From assembly GCA_011064875.1 (NCBI GenBank), contig JAAKFV010000005.1, positions 1 through 42,806 of the forward strand: a DNA stretch of 42,806 nucleotides, in the 5' to 3' direction. Positions 24,947 through 37,341 of this stretch are shown piece after piece; the stretch's first letter is position 1; every line of letters begins with the position of its first letter. The DNA comes from Candidatus Anoxychlamydiales bacterium. GTDB lineage: Bacteria > Chlamydiota > Chlamydiia > Chlamydiales > SM23-39. The translations under genes were made by a program, and so were the position numbers. The notes under the pieces are model-generated. The model was not told the DNA's origin, ran no database searches, and worked only from the letters and a program-made list of their open reading frames with translations.

Positions 24947-26131
24947 ATGGCAAAAGAAACGTTTAAAAGGACAAAACCTCACGTAAATATCGGAACAATC
25001 GGGCACGTTGATCATGGTAAGACAACACTCACTGCCGCAATAACAAAATATTTAGCGAAAAAAGGTGGAGCAAGTTATAGAGATTATGCATCTATCGATA
25101 ATACGCCTGAGGAAAAAACTCGTGGGATAACAATTAACTCATCACACGTTGAGTATGAAACCGACAAGCGTCACTACGCACACGTAGACTGCCCTGGACA
25201 CGCCGATTATGTTAAAAACATGATTACCGGTGCAGCTCAAATGGATGGAGCTATTTTAGTAGTAGCTGCAACAGATGGACCTATGCCTCAAACTAAAGAG
25301 CATATTCTTTTAGCAAAACAAGTTGGCGTTCCATCAATTGTTGTTTTCTTAAATAAAATGGACCAAATATCAAAAGGTGATGAAGAGCTAGTTGAACTAG
25401 TTGAAATGGAACTTCAAGAACTACTTGCTGAAAAAGGATATAAAGATGTAACAATCGTTAAAGGTTCAGCCCTAAAAGCATTAGAAGGTGATAAAGCAAA
25501 TGAAGATGCAATAGCACAACTTGTAACAGCTATCGATGAAAAAATTCCAGAGCCTGCTAGAGAAATTGATAAACCATTTTTGTTACCTATAGAAGATGTT
25601 TTTTCTATATCAGGTAGAGGAACAGTTGTAACTGGTAGAGTTGAAAGAGGAATTGTCAAGTTAAATGATAAAATCCAAATTGTAGGAATTAGAGAAACTA
25701 GAGATTCAGTTGCAACAGGTTTAGAGATGTTCCAAAAATTACTTGATGAAGCTAGAGCTGGAGAAAATGTTGGAGTTCTCTTAAGAGGAATCGAGAAAAA
25801 AGATGTAGAAAGAGGAATGGTTTTAGCAGCTCCTGGTTCTTGCACTCCCCACAAAAAATTTAAGGGAGCTATATATGTGTTAACCAAAGATGAAGGTGGT
25901 AGACATAAACCATTTTTCACTGGTTATCGTCCTCAATTTTTCCTTAGAACAACAGATGTTACAGGTACGGTTACTCTGCCAGAGGGTACAGAGATGGTTA
26001 TGCCAGGTGATAATGTTGAGATTACTGGAGATTTAATGTATCCAATAGCTATGGAAGAAGGCATGCGTTTTGCTATTAGAGAAGGTGGCAGAACGATAGG
26101 AGCTGGAACAATTTCAAAGATAATTGAGTGA
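24947..26131 (+). CDS. tuf: Elongation factor Tu
   Basis: A 394-residue GTPase that brings aminoacyl-tRNA to the ribosome. The G motifs are intact: GHVDHGKT (residues 19-26), DCPGHAD and NKMD; the effector region has [14 protein letters not shown]. Domains II and III are complete up to [20 protein letters not shown] lies 10 bases before the ATG. The codons are less AT-biased than in the surrounding genes, with several CGT and GGC codons early on, as expected of a highly expressed gene. It is the only tuf copy in the window and is flanked by two tRNA genes. Confidence 0.99.
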   Translation: MAKETFKRTKPHVNIGTIGHVDHGKTTLTAAITKYLAKKGGASYRDYASIDNTPEEKTRGITINSSHVEYETDKRHYAHVDCPGHADYVKNMITGAAQMDGAILVVAATDGPMPQTKEHILLAKQVGVPSIVVFLNKMDQISKGDEELVELVEMELQELLAEKGYKDVTIVKGSALKALEGDKANEDAIAQLVTAIDEKIPEPAREIDKPFLLPIEDVFSISGRGTVVTGRVERGIVKLNDKIQIVGIRETRDSVATGLEMFQKLLDEARAGENVGVLLRGIEKKDVERGMVLAAPGSCTPHKKFKGAIYVLTKDEGGRHKPFFTGYRPQFFLRTTDVTGTVTLPEGTEMVMPGDNVEITGDLMYPIAMEEGMRFAIREGGRTIGAGTISKIIE

Positions 26132-26163
26132 GTTTAGGGGTGTTAAGTGAGTTTAGGGGGTGT
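26127..26163 (+). repeat. Short tandem duplication at the tuf stop and tRNA-Trp 5' end
   Basis: AGTGAGTTTAGGGGTGT (26127-26143) is repeated at 26146-26163 with one extra G. The first copy includes the tuf stop codon, and the second runs into the first bases of tRNA-Trp. The unit of about 19 bases looks like a recent tandem duplication. Confidence 0.8.
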
Positions 26164-26230
26164 GTAGCTTAGTTGGTAGAGCGGCGGCCTCCAAAGCCGC
26201 AGGTCGGGGGTTCGACTCCCTCCGCACTCG
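26158..26230 (+). tRNA. tRNA-Trp (CCA)
   Basis: The acceptor strands GGGTGTG and CGCACTC pair with two G-T wobbles. The anticodon stem-loop GCGGC-CTCCAAA-GCCGC gives the anticodon CCA. The T arm is GGGGG-TTCGACT-CCCTC with one wobble. The discriminator base is G. It lies between tuf and secE, as in other bacteria with this operon. Confidence 0.95.
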
Positions 26231-26266
26231 TTTTTAAGAGTTTTTAATAATATGAAAAGGACTAAA

Positions 26267-26506
26267 ATGGCAGTAAGTTCAAAAATAACACATTTAAAAG
26301 TTAAGAAAAAAAAGTTAAATTATTTTCGAGATGTTCAATCTGAACTGAAAAAAGTTTCTTGGACAACGAAAACAGAATTAGTTGCATGTACAAAAATTGT
26401 ACTTGGAACAACTTTTCTTTTTGCTATAGCAATTTATATTGCTGATTTAGTTATTAAAAATGCTCTTCATTTAGTTAATTTAATCGCAAGGATACTTTTT
26501 GGATAA
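26267..26506 (+). CDS. secE: Preprotein translocase subunit SecE
   Basis: A small essential subunit of the SecYEG channel in the inner membrane. I choose the second ATG (26267), because AGGA stands six bases before it; the ATG at 26252 would add five residues. The 79 residues contain the conserved amphipathic stretch FRDVQSELKKVSWTTKTEL and one transmembrane helix (TTFLFAIAIYIADLVI) near the C-terminus, the one-helix form seen in most bacteria. It lies directly before nusG, as usual. Confidence 0.95.
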   Translation: MAVSSKITHLKVKKKKLNYFRDVQSELKKVSWTTKTELVACTKIVLGTTFLFAIAIYIADLVIKNALHLVNLIARILFG

Positions 26507-26509
26507 TAT

Positions 26510-27052
26510 ATGATGAAATGGTATGTACTTCAAGTTTTATCGGGCCATGAAAAAAAAGTCAAAAGGACTTTAGAAGAAAATTTAAAATCGAGTGGCATGG
26601 AAGGTTTTATAGAAGAGGTTTTAGTGCCAACTGAAAATGTTCAGGAAGTAAAAAAAGGCGAACAAAAAATAACAGAGAAAAAGCTATGGCCTGGCTATAT
26701 GCTTATCAAGATGAATTTAACAGATGAATCTTGGGGATATGTGAAATCTACTACGAGTGTAATCGGTTTTTTAGGTGGAGGCATGCCCTCTCCTTTAACT
26801 GACAAAGAGGTTGAAGAGATTTTAAAAGAGCTAGAAGAGAAGAAAAAAGGTGTAGTTCAAAAACATAAATTTGATATTGGTGATGTAGTTAAAATAACAG
26901 AAGGTGTTTTTGTAAACTTTATAGGGACAGTAACCGAAGTAAACCATGAAAAAGGAAAACTCTCTGTTTTAGTTTCAATATTTGGACGAGATACTAGAGT
27001 TGATGATTTAGAGTTTTGGCAAGTGGAACAAGCCTCTGAGGAAATAAATTAA
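26510..27052 (+). CDS. nusG: Transcription antitermination factor NusG
   Basis: A 180-residue factor that binds RNA polymerase and couples it to Rho or the ribosome. The NGN domain begins with KWYVLQVLSGHEKKV and contains KLWPGYMLIKM and TTSVIGFLGG. The C-terminal KOW domain has FDIGDVVKITEGVFVNFIGT. Two ATG codons stand side by side at the start. GGAT stands nine bases before the first. The length is normal. It lies between secE and rplK, the canonical order. Confidence 0.98.
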   Translation: MMKWYVLQVLSGHEKKVKRTLEENLKSSGMEGFIEEVLVPTENVQEVKKGEQKITEKKLWPGYMLIKMNLTDESWGYVKSTTSVIGFLGGGMPSPLTDKEVEEILKELEEKKKGVVQKHKFDIGDVVKITEGVFVNFIGTVTEVNHEKGKLSVLVSIFGRDTRVDDLEFWQVEQASEEIN

Positions 27053-27064
27053 GTTGAGGAAAAA

Positions 27065-27493
27065 ATGGCAAAGAAAAAAATAGTTAAAATAATAAAATTG
27101 CAAATTGCTGCTGGAAAAGCAAATCCAGGACCGCCAATTGGACCAGCTCTAGGTGCTGCAGGATTAAATATTATGTCTTTTTGTAAAGATTTTAACGCTA
27201 GAACTCAAAAGCAAGCTGGAGATGTACTTCCTGTTGTAATTGAAGTTTATCAAGATAGAACTTTTTCTTTTATAACTTTGCAGCCTCCTGTATCTAGATT
27301 GATTTTACAAGAGCTAAAACTTGAAAAGGGTTCTAAAGAACCAAACAGAGATAAGGTTGGTAAATTAACAATACCGATTGCTGAAAAAATTGCAAAAAGA
27401 AAGATGCCAGATATGAGAGCATCCTCACTAAAAGCTGCTGTTCAAATGGTTGTTGGCACAGCAAAATCCATGGGAATAGATTTAGAAGGATAA
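27065..27493 (+). CDS. rplK: 50S ribosomal protein L11
   Basis: A 142-residue protein that binds 23S rRNA at the GTPase-associated centre. The proline-rich N-terminus [20 protein letters not shown] and the C-terminal rRNA-binding domain with [12 protein letters not shown] are both intact. GAGG lies six bases before the ATG. The rplA start follows 7 bases after its stop. Confidence 0.99.
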   Translation: MAKKKIVKIIKLQIAAGKANPGPPIGPALGAAGLNIMSFCKDFNARTQKQAGDVLPVVIEVYQDRTFSFITLQPPVSRLILQELKLEKGSKEPNRDKVGKLTIPIAEKIAKRKMPDMRASSLKAAVQMVVGTAKSMGIDLEG

Positions 27494-27500
27494 ATAAAAT

Positions 27501-28196
27501 ATGAAAAAATCAAAAAGAGCAAAAAAAATATCTCAAATTGTTGGAGAAGAGAGAAAGCTAACTTCTGCAGAGGCTATTGATCTTTTGAAAAAATGTCCAA
27601 AGCTAAAATTTGATGAATCAATTGAAATGTCTATAAAATTAGGTGTAGATCCTAAAAAATCAGATCAGCAAGTTAGAGGTACGGTATCACTTCCTCATGG
27701 AAGTGGAAAAACACTTAAAGTTTTAGTTTTTGCAAAAGCAAATAAGGTTCAAGAGGCCTTAGATGCTGGAGCGGATTATGCTGGAGCAGATGAATATGTC
27801 GAAAAAGTAAAAGGTGGTTGGTTAGATTTTAATGCTGTGATAGCAACACCTGATATGATGAGAGAAGTAGGAAAACTTGGGAGAATATTAGGTCCTAGAT
27901 CTTTAATGCCCACTCCAAAATCTGGAACAGTAACACAAGATGTAGCGAAAGCAGTAAAAGAGATTAAAGCAGGAAAAGTGGAATTTAAAGTTGATAAAAA
28001 CGCAGCTATTAATACTATCTTAGGAAAGCTATCTTTTGATAGTAAAAAGCTAGCTGAAAACTTTGAGACTCTAATGGCAGCGATCACAAAAGCAAAACCA
28101 TCTACTTGCAGAGGAATTTATATTAAGAACTTAGTGTTATCTTCTACTATGGGACCAGGTATTGCTATTGATCTACAATCATTAAATATTACATAA
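27501..28196 (+). CDS. rplA: 50S ribosomal protein L1
   Basis: A 231-residue protein of the L1 stalk. Characteristic parts are [20 protein letters not shown], the [13 protein letters not shown] loop and [19 protein letters not shown]. The length is normal. In many bacteria L1 represses its own operon by binding the mRNA; no leader structure of that kind is evident here. It is followed after 16 bases by rplJ. Confidence 0.99.
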   Translation: MKKSKRAKKISQIVGEERKLTSAEAIDLLKKCPKLKFDESIEMSIKLGVDPKKSDQQVRGTVSLPHGSGKTLKVLVFAKANKVQEALDAGADYAGADEYVEKVKGGWLDFNAVIATPDMMREVGKLGRILGPRSLMPTPKSGTVTQDVAKAVKEIKAGKVEFKVDKNAAINTILGKLSFDSKKLAENFETLMAAITKAKPSTCRGIYIKNLVLSSTMGPGIAIDLQSLNIT

Positions 28197-28212
28197 AAGG
28201 TGAAAAAAAATT

Positions 28213-28737
28213 ATGAGAGAAGAAAAAAAGCTTCTATTAGAAGAGATTAAAGAAAAAATAGATTCATCTTCATCTTTGGTTGTAACGAAATTTAAAAATA
28301 TTACATCTACAGAATCATGGAATTTTAGAAATATACTTTTAAAAAATGCATCTGAGATGGAAGTTGTTAAAAAAAGAGTTTTTTTGAAGGCTTTTGAAAA
28401 AAGCGGGTACAAATGCAGTATTGAAGAGCTAGATGGTCAAATTGCAGTTATCTTTATTAAAGATGACCCAGTTGGAGCAATAAAGGCTATTTTTGAGTTT
28501 TCTGAACAGACAAATAAATTAGAGGTTATTAGAGGTGAAATAGAGGATAAAGTTTATAACAAAGAAGATCTTCTCTTCTTATCTAAACTACCGACTATGA
28601 ATGATCTTAGAGCTGAATTTTTATCTGTATTGGAAGCTCCAATGTCAGGCACTCTATCTGTAATGGAAAGTCTTCTTACTAGTGTAATTTATGCATTAGA
28701 AGAAAAGAAAAAATTAGAAGAAAAAAATAAGGGGTAA
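28213..28737 (+). CDS. rplJ: 50S ribosomal protein L10
   Basis: A 174-residue protein that anchors the L7/L12 dimers to the ribosome. It begins [21 protein letters not shown], then has [20 protein letters not shown] in the RNA-binding part. The helical C-terminus (about 140-174), which carries the L7/L12 binding sites, ends in [12 protein letters not shown]. The sequence is rather divergent from textbook L10, as is usual in Chlamydiae; position between rplA and rplL secures the call. Confidence 0.96.
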   Translation: MREEKKLLLEEIKEKIDSSSSLVVTKFKNITSTESWNFRNILLKNASEMEVVKKRVFLKAFEKSGYKCSIEELDGQIAVIFIKDDPVGAIKAIFEFSEQTNKLEVIRGEIEDKVYNKEDLLFLSKLPTMNDLRAEFLSVLEAPMSGTLSVMESLLTSVIYALEEKKKLEEKNKG

Positions 28738-28741
28738 TATC

Positions 28742-29134
28742 GTGGCTACAAATATAGATGAAATAGTTGAAACATTAAGTAAGCTGCCAGTAATCGAGCT
28801 TGCTAAATTAAAAACACTGCTAGAAGACAAATGGGGAGTAAAAGCTCAAGCTGCAATGCCAGCTATGGTAGCAGCCGCTCCTGGAGAAGCTGCTGGTGAA
28901 GCAAAAGAGGAGTCTACTGAATTTAAAGTTACTTTAGAAGAGTCTCCAGCTGAGAAAAAGATTGCTATTATTAAGGTAGTAAGAGCGATTACAGGACTTG
29001 GCTTGAAAGAAGCTAAAGAGCTAGTTGAGAGTGCACCTAAAGTGTTAAAAGAATCGGCTCCAAAAGCAGAAGCAGAGGAGATTGTGAAAAAAGTTGCAGA
29101 AGCGGGAGGAAAGGCATCATCAAAAGGCCTTTAA
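28742..29134 (+). CDS. rplL: 50S ribosomal protein L7/L12
   Basis: A 130-residue stalk protein that recruits translation GTPases. It has the N-terminal dimerisation part ([19 protein letters not shown]), an Ala/Gly-rich hinge and the C-terminal domain with [20 protein letters not shown]. The start is GTG at 28742, with AAGGGG eight bases before it; it lies four bases after the rplJ stop. Confidence 0.98.
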   Translation: MATNIDEIVETLSKLPVIELAKLKTLLEDKWGVKAQAAMPAMVAAAPGEAAGEAKEESTEFKVTLEESPAEKKIAIIKVVRAITGLGLKEAKELVESAPKVLKESAPKAEAEEIVKKVAEAGGKASSKGL

Positions 29135-29156
29135 AATATTTTTGTTTAATAATAGG

Positions 29157-29197
29157 GCAAAAGTTAAGTTTTTTGATTTTTGCTTTTTGATGTTTTT
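29157..29197 (+). terminator. Weak hairpin with T runs between rplL and rpoB
   Basis: GCAAAA (29157-29162) can pair with TTTTGC (29178-29183), followed by T-rich sequence. It lies where many bacteria have an attenuator between the ribosomal protein and polymerase genes. The stem is AT-rich and the loop long, so this is doubtful. Confidence 0.25.
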
Positions 29198-29253
29198 TAT
29201 AAAAAAAAGCTATTAGCTTAGATTAATAAATCTATTTTAAGGAGTCAAATAAG

Positions 29254-32200
29254 ATGCTAAAAAGGCCGCCTGAGCGGGTAAGTTTTAGAAAAAGTAAAGA
29301 GATTATAGATCTGCCAAATTTAATTGAAGTACAAATTAAATCGTATAAGGAGTTTTTGCAATCTGAAAAACTGCCGCATGAAAGAGAAAAAATTGGTTTG
29401 GAAGAAGTTTTTTATGAAATTTTTCCAATCAAATCTTACGATGAAAAAACCATTTTAGAATATACTTCATATGATTTAGGAGTGCCTAAATATTCACCTG
29501 AAGAGTGTATAAGAAGAGGGATTACCTATAACGTTACTTTAAAAGTTAAATTTAGATTAACAGATGAGACAGGTATAAAAGAAGAAGAAGTGTATATGGG
29601 AACTCTTCCTATCATGACTGAAAATGCAACTTTTATCATTAATGGAGCTGAAAGAGTTGTAGTATCCCAGCTTCATAGATCTCCTGGTATTGCATTTGAA
29701 AAACTGCGACATACTAAAGGAACAAAACTTTTTTCATTTAGATTAATACCATATAGAGGAAGCTGGTTAGAAGCTGCATTTGATAACAATGATTTGATTT
29801 ATATCTATGTTGATAGAAAAAAACGAAGAAGAAAAGTTTTAGCAACGTCTTTTATAAGAACGCTTGGATATTCATCTGATGCAGATATTATTGAAGAATT
29901 TTTCGATACAAGAAGAGTAAAAATTAAAGCTGAAAAAGATTTTATAAAATTAGTTGGAAAGATTTTAGCAGAGGATGTTGTTGATGAAGAGACAGGACTC
30001 GTTTTTGGAAAAGCTGCAGAGAAATTAACAACAGCAATGTTAAAAAGAATGTTGGATGAAAAAATTATTTCTATAAAAATAGCAGAAGATACTGATGAAA
30101 CACATCCAATCATAAAAATGCTTGCTAAAGATCCTACAGATTCATATGAATCTGCTCTAAAAGATTTTTATAGAAAAATTAGACCAGGAGAGCCAGCTAC
30201 TTTATCCAATGCAAGATCTGCAATTATGAGACTCTTTTTCGATGCTAAAAGATATAATCTTGGAAGAGTTGGAAGATATAAGTTAAATAGAAAATTAGGT
30301 CAAGAGATTTCAGATGAGATTTTAAATACAGTAACTTTAAAAAAAGAAGATGTTATCGAAGCTTTGAAATATTTGATTAGACTAAAAAAAGGTGATGAAA
30401 ATGCTTCTGTCGATGATATCGATCATTTAGGAAATAGAAGAGTTAGATCAGTAGGAGAGCTTGTTCAAAATCAATGTAGAATTGGTCTCGCTCGAATGGA
30501 AAAAATAGTGAAAGAGAGAATGAACTTATTTGATTTTTCTTCAGACACAATGACACCTGGAAAAATTGTCTCTGCAAAAGGTCTCGCAGGCCTTTTAAAA
30601 GACTTTTTTGGAAGATCGCAACTCTCTCAATTTATGGATCAGACAAATCCAATCTCTGAGTTAACTCATAAAAGAAGACTATCTTGTTTGGGGCCTGGAG
30701 GCTTAAATAGAGAAAGAGCGGGATTTGAAGTAAGAGATGTTCATCCATCTCACTATGGAAGGATCTGTCCTATTGAAACTCCAGAGGGTCAAAACATCGG
30801 TCTTATCACTTCTCAATCTTCATATGCGAAAATCAATGAATTCGGATTTATTGAAACTCCATATAGAATTGTAAAAGATAATGTTGTTACAGAAGAAATC
30901 GAATACATGACAGCAGATTATGAAGAAAATTGTATTATTGCCCAAGCATCAGCTCCTTTAGATGAATTTAATATGTTTAAAGACAATATCTGTTGGGTAA
31001 GACATAAAGGAGAATCTTTAGAAGTTGATTCTAGCAAAGCGACTCATATGGATGTATCTCCTAAACAACTTGTATCTGTTGTAGCTGGTCTTATTCCGTT
31101 TTTAGAGCACGATGATGCTAACCGTGCACTTATGGGATCTAATATGCAGCGGCAAGGTGTTCCGCTTTTGATAACTGAAGCACCTATAGTAGGAACAGGT
31201 TTGGAACTGAGAACAGCATCTGATTCCGGCGCTGTAGTTGTCGCGGCAGAAAATAGTACAATTGAATTTGTTGATGGATTTAAAATAGTAGTAGCACCCG
31301 ATGATAATCCAACCAACAAAAAAACATATGAGTTAAAGAAGTTTTTGAGATCTAATTCAGGTTCATGTATTAATCAAACACCTATTTGTCAAGTTGGTGA
31401 TAAGATTAAAGCAGGAGATATAATAGCGGATGGTGCAGCAACTGAAAGAGGAGAGCTAGCACTTGGTAAAAATGTTTTAGTTGCCTTCATGCCTTGGTGT
31501 GGATATAACTATGAAGATGCTATAATTATCTCTGAGAAATTAATTAAAAAAGATACCTATACTTCAATTCATTTAGAAGAATTCGAGCTAACGGCAAGAG
31601 ATACCAAGCTTGGAAAAGAAGAGATCACAAGAGATATCCCAAATGTATCAGAAGAAGCTCTAGCCGATCTTAAAGAAGACGGAATAATAAGAATTGGAGC
31701 TGAAGTTGAAACAGGGGATATTTTAGTTGGGAAAATAACTCCTAAAACTGAAACAGAGCTTACTCCAGAAGAGAGACTTCTTAGAGCTATATTTGGAGAA
31801 AAAGCAGCTGATGTTAAAGATGCTTCTCTTACGTGCCCTCCTGGAACAGATGGTGTTGTAATGGATGTTAAAGTTTTTTCAAGAAGAGACAAGCTATCAA
31901 AAACTGATGATGAACTCGTTGAAGAAGCAAGTAGATTGAAAGATGTCGCTCAAGAATATAAATCAGCAGAGTTAGAACTTCAAATGGAATTCCATGAAAA
32001 GTTAGGAGCTCTTTTATTAAATGAAGAGTGTCCAGCTGCAATCATGCATAGAAAAACTGGTGAAATTATAGTTGATAAAGAAGCTCTTATAACTCATGAT
32101 CTTTTAGAGAAAATTGAAAGCGAAAAAATCGAAGATCTCATCATGGAAGAAAACGATGTTTTCGATGAGATAAAAAAAATAATTAGAGAATATGATTTAG

Positions 32201-33018
32201 CTTTAGAAAAACTTCAATCTAAACATAAATTAAATGTTGAATTTGTAAGAAAAGGTGATATCGATTTAGATCCAGGAATAATTCGTCAAGTAAAAGTCTA
32301 TGTTGCAACAAAAAGAACCTTGCAAGTAGGGGATAAAATGGCGGGAAGACATGGTAATAAAGGTGTTGTTTCAACGATTGTACCTGAAGCTGATATGCCA
32401 TATCTTGCAAATGGAGAAACTATTGAAATTATTTTAAATCCTCTTGGAGTACCATCTAGGATGAATATGGGTCAACTTTTAGAGACTCATCTAGGATACG
32501 CTGCTAAAAAAGCTGGAATATATATTAAAACTCCAGTTTTTGAAGGATTTCCAGAGGATAAAATTTGGCAGATGATGAAAGATCAAGGTCTTTCTGAAAA
32601 TGGTAAATTTGTTTTATATGATGGTAGAACAGCAGAGAGATTTGATAACCATGTTGTAGTTGGCTATATCTATATGCTTAAACTATCACACTTAGTTGCA
32701 GATAAAATCCACGCAAGAGCAATTGGGCCGTATTCATTAGTAACTCAGCAACCACTAGGTGGTAAAGCTCAAATGGGTGGTCAAAGATTTGGAGAGATGG
32801 AGGTATGGGCTCTAGAAGCATATGGAGCTGCTCATCTACTTCAAGAGATGTTAACCGTTAAATCGGATGATGTAGAGGGTAGAACTAAAATTTATGAATC
32901 GATTGTTAAAGGCGATAATTCACTTCATGCCGGAACACCAGAATCATTCAATGTTTTAATGAAAGAAATGCAAGGACTATGCATAAATATAAAAGCAGAG
33001 TCCATAGAAAAAGATTAA
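29254..33018 (+). CDS. rpoB: RNA polymerase beta subunit
   Basis: The 1254-residue beta subunit, close to chlamydial length. The rifampicin-binding region is complete, with LSQFMDQTN at residues 457-465, then THKRR and SCLGPGG, and looks wild type. Further conserved parts are [20 protein letters not shown], the active-site stretch [25 protein letters not shown], and [20 protein letters not shown] near the C-terminus. AAGGAG precedes the ATG. Arginine is written almost only as AGA, the norm of core genes here. rpoC follows after 28 bases. Confidence 0.99.
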   Translation: MLKRPPERVSFRKSKEIIDLPNLIEVQIKSYKEFLQSEKLPHEREKIGLEEVFYEIFPIKSYDEKTILEYTSYDLGVPKYSPEECIRRGITYNVTLKVKFRLTDETGIKEEEVYMGTLPIMTENATFIINGAERVVVSQLHRSPGIAFEKLRHTKGTKLFSFRLIPYRGSWLEAAFDNNDLIYIYVDRKKRRRKVLATSFIRTLGYSSDADIIEEFFDTRRVKIKAEKDFIKLVGKILAEDVVDEETGLVFGKAAEKLTTAMLKRMLDEKIISIKIAEDTDETHPIIKMLAKDPTDSYESALKDFYRKIRPGEPATLSNARSAIMRLFFDAKRYNLGRVGRYKLNRKLGQEISDEILNTVTLKKEDVIEALKYLIRLKKGDENASVDDIDHLGNRRVRSVGELVQNQCRIGLARMEKIVKERMNLFDFSSDTMTPGKIVSAKGLAGLLKDFFGRSQLSQFMDQTNPISELTHKRRLSCLGPGGLNRERAGFEVRDVHPSHYGRICPIETPEGQNIGLITSQSSYAKINEFGFIETPYRIVKDNVVTEEIEYMTADYEENCIIAQASAPLDEFNMFKDNICWVRHKGESLEVDSSKATHMDVSPKQLVSVVAGLIPFLEHDDANRALMGSNMQRQGVPLLITEAPIVGTGLELRTASDSGAVVVAAENSTIEFVDGFKIVVAPDDNPTNKKTYELKKFLRSNSGSCINQTPICQVGDKIKAGDIIADGAATERGELALGKNVLVAFMPWCGYNYEDAIIISEKLIKKDTYTSIHLEEFELTARDTKLGKEEITRDIPNVSEEALADLKEDGIIRIGAEVETGDILVGKITPKTETELTPEERLLRAIFGEKAADVKDASLTCPPGTDGVVMDVKVFSRRDKLSKTDDELVEEASRLKDVAQEYKSAELELQMEFHEKLGALLLNEECPAAIMHRKTGEIIVDKEALITHDLLEKIESEKIEDLIMEENDVFDEIKKIIREYDLALEKLQSKHKLNVEFVRKGDIDLDPGIIRQVKVYVATKRTLQVGDKMAGRHGNKGVVSTIVPEADMPYLANGETIEIILNPLGVPSRMNMGQLLETHLGYAAKKAGIYIKTPVFEGFPEDKIWQMMKDQGLSENGKFVLYDGRTAERFDNHVVVGYIYMLKLSHLVADKIHARAIGPYSLVTQQPLGGKAQMGGQRFGEMEVWALEAYGAAHLLQEMLTVKSDDVEGRTKIYESIVKGDNSLHAGTPESFNVLMKEMQGLCINIKAESIEKD

Positions 33019-33046
33019 TAAAAAAGTTATTATTTGGGAGTATTCA

Positions 33047-36000
33047 ATGGCAGATTTCGAGGATTCAAGAGGTTCTCATTTTGATAAGTTAACGATTAAA
33101 ATAGCTTCAGGCGATATAATTACAAATTCATGGTCAAGAGGTGAAATAAAAAAACCAGAAACTATCAATTATAGAACATTCAAACCAGAAAAAGGTGGAT
33201 TATTTTGTGAAAAAATATTCGGTCCAACTAAAGACTGGGAATGTGCTTGTGGAAAGTATAAAAAGATTAAACACAAAGGCATTATTTGTGATAGATGTGG
33301 TGTTGAAGTAACTCTATCGAAAGTGAGAAGAGAGAGAATGGCGCATATTGAGCTAGCTGTTCCTGTTGTTCATATTTGGTTTTTCAAAACCATGCCATCT
33401 AGAATAGGAAATATTTTAGGCCTATCGGTTTCTGATATAGAAAGGGTTATTTATTATGAAGAATATATTGTTACAGATCCTCGTGAATCAGATCTAGAAA
33501 GAAAACAACTTTTAAACGACTCAGAATATAGAGAGCAATTAGAAAAATGGGGTCCTAACGGATTTGTTGCTAAAATGGGTGGAGACGCAGTTTTTGATCT
33601 TTTAAAAAATGAAGATCTAAATGCACTCGTCATGGAGCTCAAAGAAAAACTTAGAAAAACTAAATCTATGCAAGCTAGAGTAAAGCTTGCCAAACGCTTA
33701 AAAATAGTAGAAGGAATGCTACTTTCTCCAAACTCTCCTGAGTGGATGGTTTTATCTAGTGTTCCTGTTATCCCACCTGATCTTAGACCTCTTGTTCCTT
33801 TAGATGGAGGAAGATTTGCTACATCAGATCTTAATGATTTATATAGAAGGGTTATCAACAGAAACAACCGACTTAAATCTATTTTAAAATTAAAAACGCC
33901 AGATGTAATTATCAGAAATGAAAAAAGAATGCTTCAAGAAGCAGTCGATGCTCTTTTTGATAATGGAAGGCATGGACATCCAGTTATGGGAGCTGGAAAT
34001 AGACCTCTGAAATCTTTATCTGAAATGTTAAAAGGGAAGCAAGGTAGATTTAGACAAAATTTACTTGGAAAAAGGGTAGATTACTCAGGTAGATCTGTTA
34101 TTGTTATTGGACCTGATTTAAAATTTAATCAATGTGGTTTGCCAAAACAGATGGCGCTAGAACTTTTTGAGCCATTTATTGTAAAAAAACTAAAAGAGTT
34201 AGATTACATATACACTATTAGATCGGCTAAAAAATTAATTCAAAAGCAATCAGCTGAAGTTTGGGATGTTTTAGAAGAAATCATTAAAGGACATCCAGTT
34301 TTATTAAACAGAGCTCCGACCCTTCACAGACTTGGAATTCAAGCTTTTGAGCCAGTTCTAATCGAAGGAAAATCAATTCGGATTCATCCACTTGTTACTC
34401 CTGCTTTCAATGCTGACTTTGATGGAGATCAGATGGCTGTACACGTGCCGTTATCCATAGAGGCTCAGCTAGAAGCTAAACTTTTATTAATGTCACCTGA
34501 TAATATATTTTTACCATCATCTGGAAAACCCGTTGCACTTCCAACTCAAGATATGATTTTGGGGCTCTATTATTTGATGATAGATCCAACATATGACCCT
34601 GAAAAGCATTCAAAAAAATTAAAAATATTTAGAAGTCCAAAAGAAGTCCTTTTAGCTTTAGGTGCAGGTATTTCTCACAACAGATATAGAGATGGGACAG
34701 ATGAAACAAGAATCGATGAGACAGGAAGAGGACTAAACATTCATGAAAGAATAAAAGTTCGTATCGATGGTGGAATTATCGACACAACCCCTGGTAGAGT
34801 TATTTTCAATACGATAGTTCCTGAAAACTTAGGTTTTCAAAACTATGCTCTTAGAAAAAAGAGACTCTCAGAGCTTGTTTTAGATTGTTATAAAAGAATA
34901 GGTTTAGAAGCTACAGTTCAGTTTTTAGATAATATGAAAAATCTTGGTTTTGCTGAAGCTACAAGAGCATCACTCTCTATGGGAATCACAGACGTTAGAG
35001 TTCCTAAAGGTAAAAAGAAAGCTATTGAAAATGCATATAAGATAGTTTCTAAAGTTAAAAAACAATATGACGATGGAATTATAACAGAAGGTGAAATGAA
35101 ATCCAAAATCATTAGTATTTGGACAGAAGTTTCAGACTCTCTATCAGATGAGCTGTATAAATTAATTTGTGAGATTCACGATGGTGAGTTAAATCCTTTA
35201 TTTTTAATGATGGATTCAGGAGCTAGAGGAAATCGCTCTCAGGTTAAACAGCTTGGTGCTATGAGAGGACTTATGGCAAAACCTTCAGGAGAGATTATTG
35301 AATCTCCTATCGTTTCTAACTTTAGAGAAGGGTTGACAGTTTTAGAGTATTTTATATCTACACACGGAGCGAGAAAGGGTCTTGCCGATACTGCTTTAAA
35401 AACAGCAGACTCTGGGTACTTAACAAGAAGACTTGTCGACGTCTCTCAAGATGTAATTATAGTTGAAGAGGATTGTCAAACTTTAAATGGAATCGAAGTT
35501 GGAGCAATAAAACAAGGGCAAGAAGAGCTTTTACCTTTAAAAGATAGAATTTTTGGAAGAACTGTTTGTGATGATATCTATCAACCTGGAGATAGCACGA
35601 AAAGACTTGCAAAATCTTTAGATATTTTAAATCCTAAACAGTCTGAAGCTATCGATGATGCTGGTATTGAAAAAATAAAAATTAGATCGCCCCTTACTTG
35701 TGAATCTCAAAGAGGAGTTTGTGCAAGATGTTATGGTATGAATCTAGCAACTGGCAGCATTGTAGGGCTTGGTGAAGCTATAGGTATTATTGCTGCTCAA
35801 TCAATCGGTGAGCCGGGAACACAGCTAACGATGAGAACGTTCCACATTGGTGGTATCGCCTCTGCTATGGTAAGTCCACAACTTCTCACAGAAAAAGAAG
35901 GTATTATTGTTTATAAAGATTTAAGAGTTGTTCAAAATGAAGAAGGAAATTGGGTTGCATTAAATAAAAATGGAACAATAAATATCGTAAAAGATGAAGG

Positions 36001-37264
36001 TAGATCTCTAGATGAGTATAGAAAACTTTTAAATACAAAATCTTTAGAACCTCTTCAAATATTTACAGTTGAACTTGGAACTAATATCTTATTTGCTGAT
36101 GGAGCAAAAGTTGGTAAGAAAATAAAAGTTGGAGAGTGGGAACAACACTCATCACCGATTATTTGTGAGAAAGAAGGATATGTAAAATTTGAAGATTTAG
36201 TTGAAGGAATCTCTACTCAAAAAGAGGTTAATAAACAAACTGGTCAAACAGAGCTTAGAGTGAAACAACACAGAGGAGAGCTCCACCCTCAAATTGCTAT
36301 ATATTCAGATCAAGAGAATAAAGATCTAGTTGGTACTTATGCCATACCAGCTGGGGCTTTGATTTTGGTTAAAGAAAAAGATATTGTAAAACCGGGCCAG
36401 ATCTTAGCTAAAATGCCTATTGGAACAATCAAAACGAAAGATATCGTAGGAGGTCTTCCAAGGGTAGCTGAGTTATTTGAAGCGAGAAAACCAAAAGATG
36501 CTGCGGAAATCGCAAAATTAGATGGAGAAATTGACTTTCAAGGAGTTCAGAAAAATAAAAGAATTTTAGTTGTTAAAGATGAAGAGACCGGAATGGAAGA
36601 GGAGCACCTAATTCCTCTATCTAAACACTTGATCGTTCAAAAAGGGGACATGGTTGTTAAAGGACAACAACTAACTGAAGGACTTATCGTTTCTCAAGAA
36701 ATACTAGAGATTTGTGGAGTTAGAGAACTTCAAAAATATCTGGTTAACGAAGTTCAAGAAGTTTATCGTTTGCAAGGTGTTGATATCAATGATAAGCACG
36801 TAGAGATTATCACCCGTCAAATGCTTCAAAAAATTAAAGTAACAGATCCAGGCGATACTACTTTCTTATACGGAGAAGATATAGATAAAAAGAGATTCCA
36901 TGATGTTAATAGGAAAACAACTCAAGAAGGCGGAAAACCTGCAAAAGCGATGCCTGTACTTCTTGGAATTACAAAAGCATCACTTGGTTCAGAATCTTTT
37001 GTATCTGCTGCATCTTTCCAAGAGACAACAAAAATATTAACTGGCGCTGCTGCAGATGGAGCTGTAGATTATCTACGTGATTTTAAATCTAATCTTATTA
37101 TGGGACACATCATTCCAGGTGGTACTGGATTTAAATATCATGAAAAAGCAGAGAAATTCATAGAAAGAAAAGCTCTAGAAGAGGCTCTATATTCTTTTGA
37201 AGAGAATTTTAAAGTTAAAGAATATTTGGAAGAAAAAGAACGTACAACTGCACCGTCAGCTTAA
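33047..37264 (+). CDS. rpoC: RNA polymerase beta' subunit
   Basis: The 1405-residue beta' subunit. The N-terminal zinc site is C66, C68, C81 and C84; the catalytic magnesium site NADFDGDQ lies at residues 455-462. The second zinc site includes C885, C892 and C895 ([11 protein letters not shown]). The bridge/trigger regions follow with [21 protein letters not shown]. The protein is complete and ends in a short acidic tail. GGGAG precedes the ATG. A strong terminator lies 15 bases after the stop, so the operon ends here. Confidence 0.99.
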   Translation: MADFEDSRGSHFDKLTIKIASGDIITNSWSRGEIKKPETINYRTFKPEKGGLFCEKIFGPTKDWECACGKYKKIKHKGIICDRCGVEVTLSKVRRERMAHIELAVPVVHIWFFKTMPSRIGNILGLSVSDIERVIYYEEYIVTDPRESDLERKQLLNDSEYREQLEKWGPNGFVAKMGGDAVFDLLKNEDLNALVMELKEKLRKTKSMQARVKLAKRLKIVEGMLLSPNSPEWMVLSSVPVIPPDLRPLVPLDGGRFATSDLNDLYRRVINRNNRLKSILKLKTPDVIIRNEKRMLQEAVDALFDNGRHGHPVMGAGNRPLKSLSEMLKGKQGRFRQNLLGKRVDYSGRSVIVIGPDLKFNQCGLPKQMALELFEPFIVKKLKELDYIYTIRSAKKLIQKQSAEVWDVLEEIIKGHPVLLNRAPTLHRLGIQAFEPVLIEGKSIRIHPLVTPAFNADFDGDQMAVHVPLSIEAQLEAKLLLMSPDNIFLPSSGKPVALPTQDMILGLYYLMIDPTYDPEKHSKKLKIFRSPKEVLLALGAGISHNRYRDGTDETRIDETGRGLNIHERIKVRIDGGIIDTTPGRVIFNTIVPENLGFQNYALRKKRLSELVLDCYKRIGLEATVQFLDNMKNLGFAEATRASLSMGITDVRVPKGKKKAIENAYKIVSKVKKQYDDGIITEGEMKSKIISIWTEVSDSLSDELYKLICEIHDGELNPLFLMMDSGARGNRSQVKQLGAMRGLMAKPSGEIIESPIVSNFREGLTVLEYFISTHGARKGLADTALKTADSGYLTRRLVDVSQDVIIVEEDCQTLNGIEVGAIKQGQEELLPLKDRIFGRTVCDDIYQPGDSTKRLAKSLDILNPKQSEAIDDAGIEKIKIRSPLTCESQRGVCARCYGMNLATGSIVGLGEAIGIIAAQSIGEPGTQLTMRTFHIGGIASAMVSPQLLTEKEGIIVYKDLRVVQNEEGNWVALNKNGTINIVKDEGRSLDEYRKLLNTKSLEPLQIFTVELGTNILFADGAKVGKKIKVGEWEQHSSPIICEKEGYVKFEDLVEGISTQKEVNKQTGQTELRVKQHRGELHPQIAIYSDQENKDLVGTYAIPAGALILVKEKDIVKPGQILAKMPIGTIKTKDIVGGLPRVAELFEARKPKDAAEIAKLDGEIDFQGVQKNKRILVVKDEETGMEEEHLIPLSKHLIVQKGDMVVKGQQLTEGLIVSQEILEICGVRELQKYLVNEVQEVYRLQGVDINDKHVEIITRQMLQKIKVTDPGDTTFLYGEDIDKKRFHDVNRKTTQEGGKPAKAMPVLLGITKASLGSESFVSAASFQETTKILTGAAADGAVDYLRDFKSNLIMGHIIPGGTGFKYHEKAEKFIERKALEEALYSFEENFKVKEYLEEKERTTAPSA

Positions 37265-37278
37265 AGCTAACATTATTT

Positions 37279-37314
37279 GAGCCAGATATTTTTTATCTGG
37301 CTCTTCATTTTTTT
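37279..37314 (+). terminator. Rho-independent terminator after rpoC
   Basis: GAGCCAGATA and TATCTGGCTC form a perfect 10-base stem around a loop of five T, followed by TTCATTTTTTT. It closes the rpoBC operon and may also act against the convergent transaldolase gene. Confidence 0.95.
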
Positions 37315-37341
37315 ATAATAAATATAGTGAGTGATTTTTTT

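Noticed and set aside
25414-25920. Long open frame antisense to tuf
   Set aside because: It is a by-product of the codon usage of tuf; similar antisense frames occur in rpoB, rpoC and rplA and none has a start signal or family resemblance.
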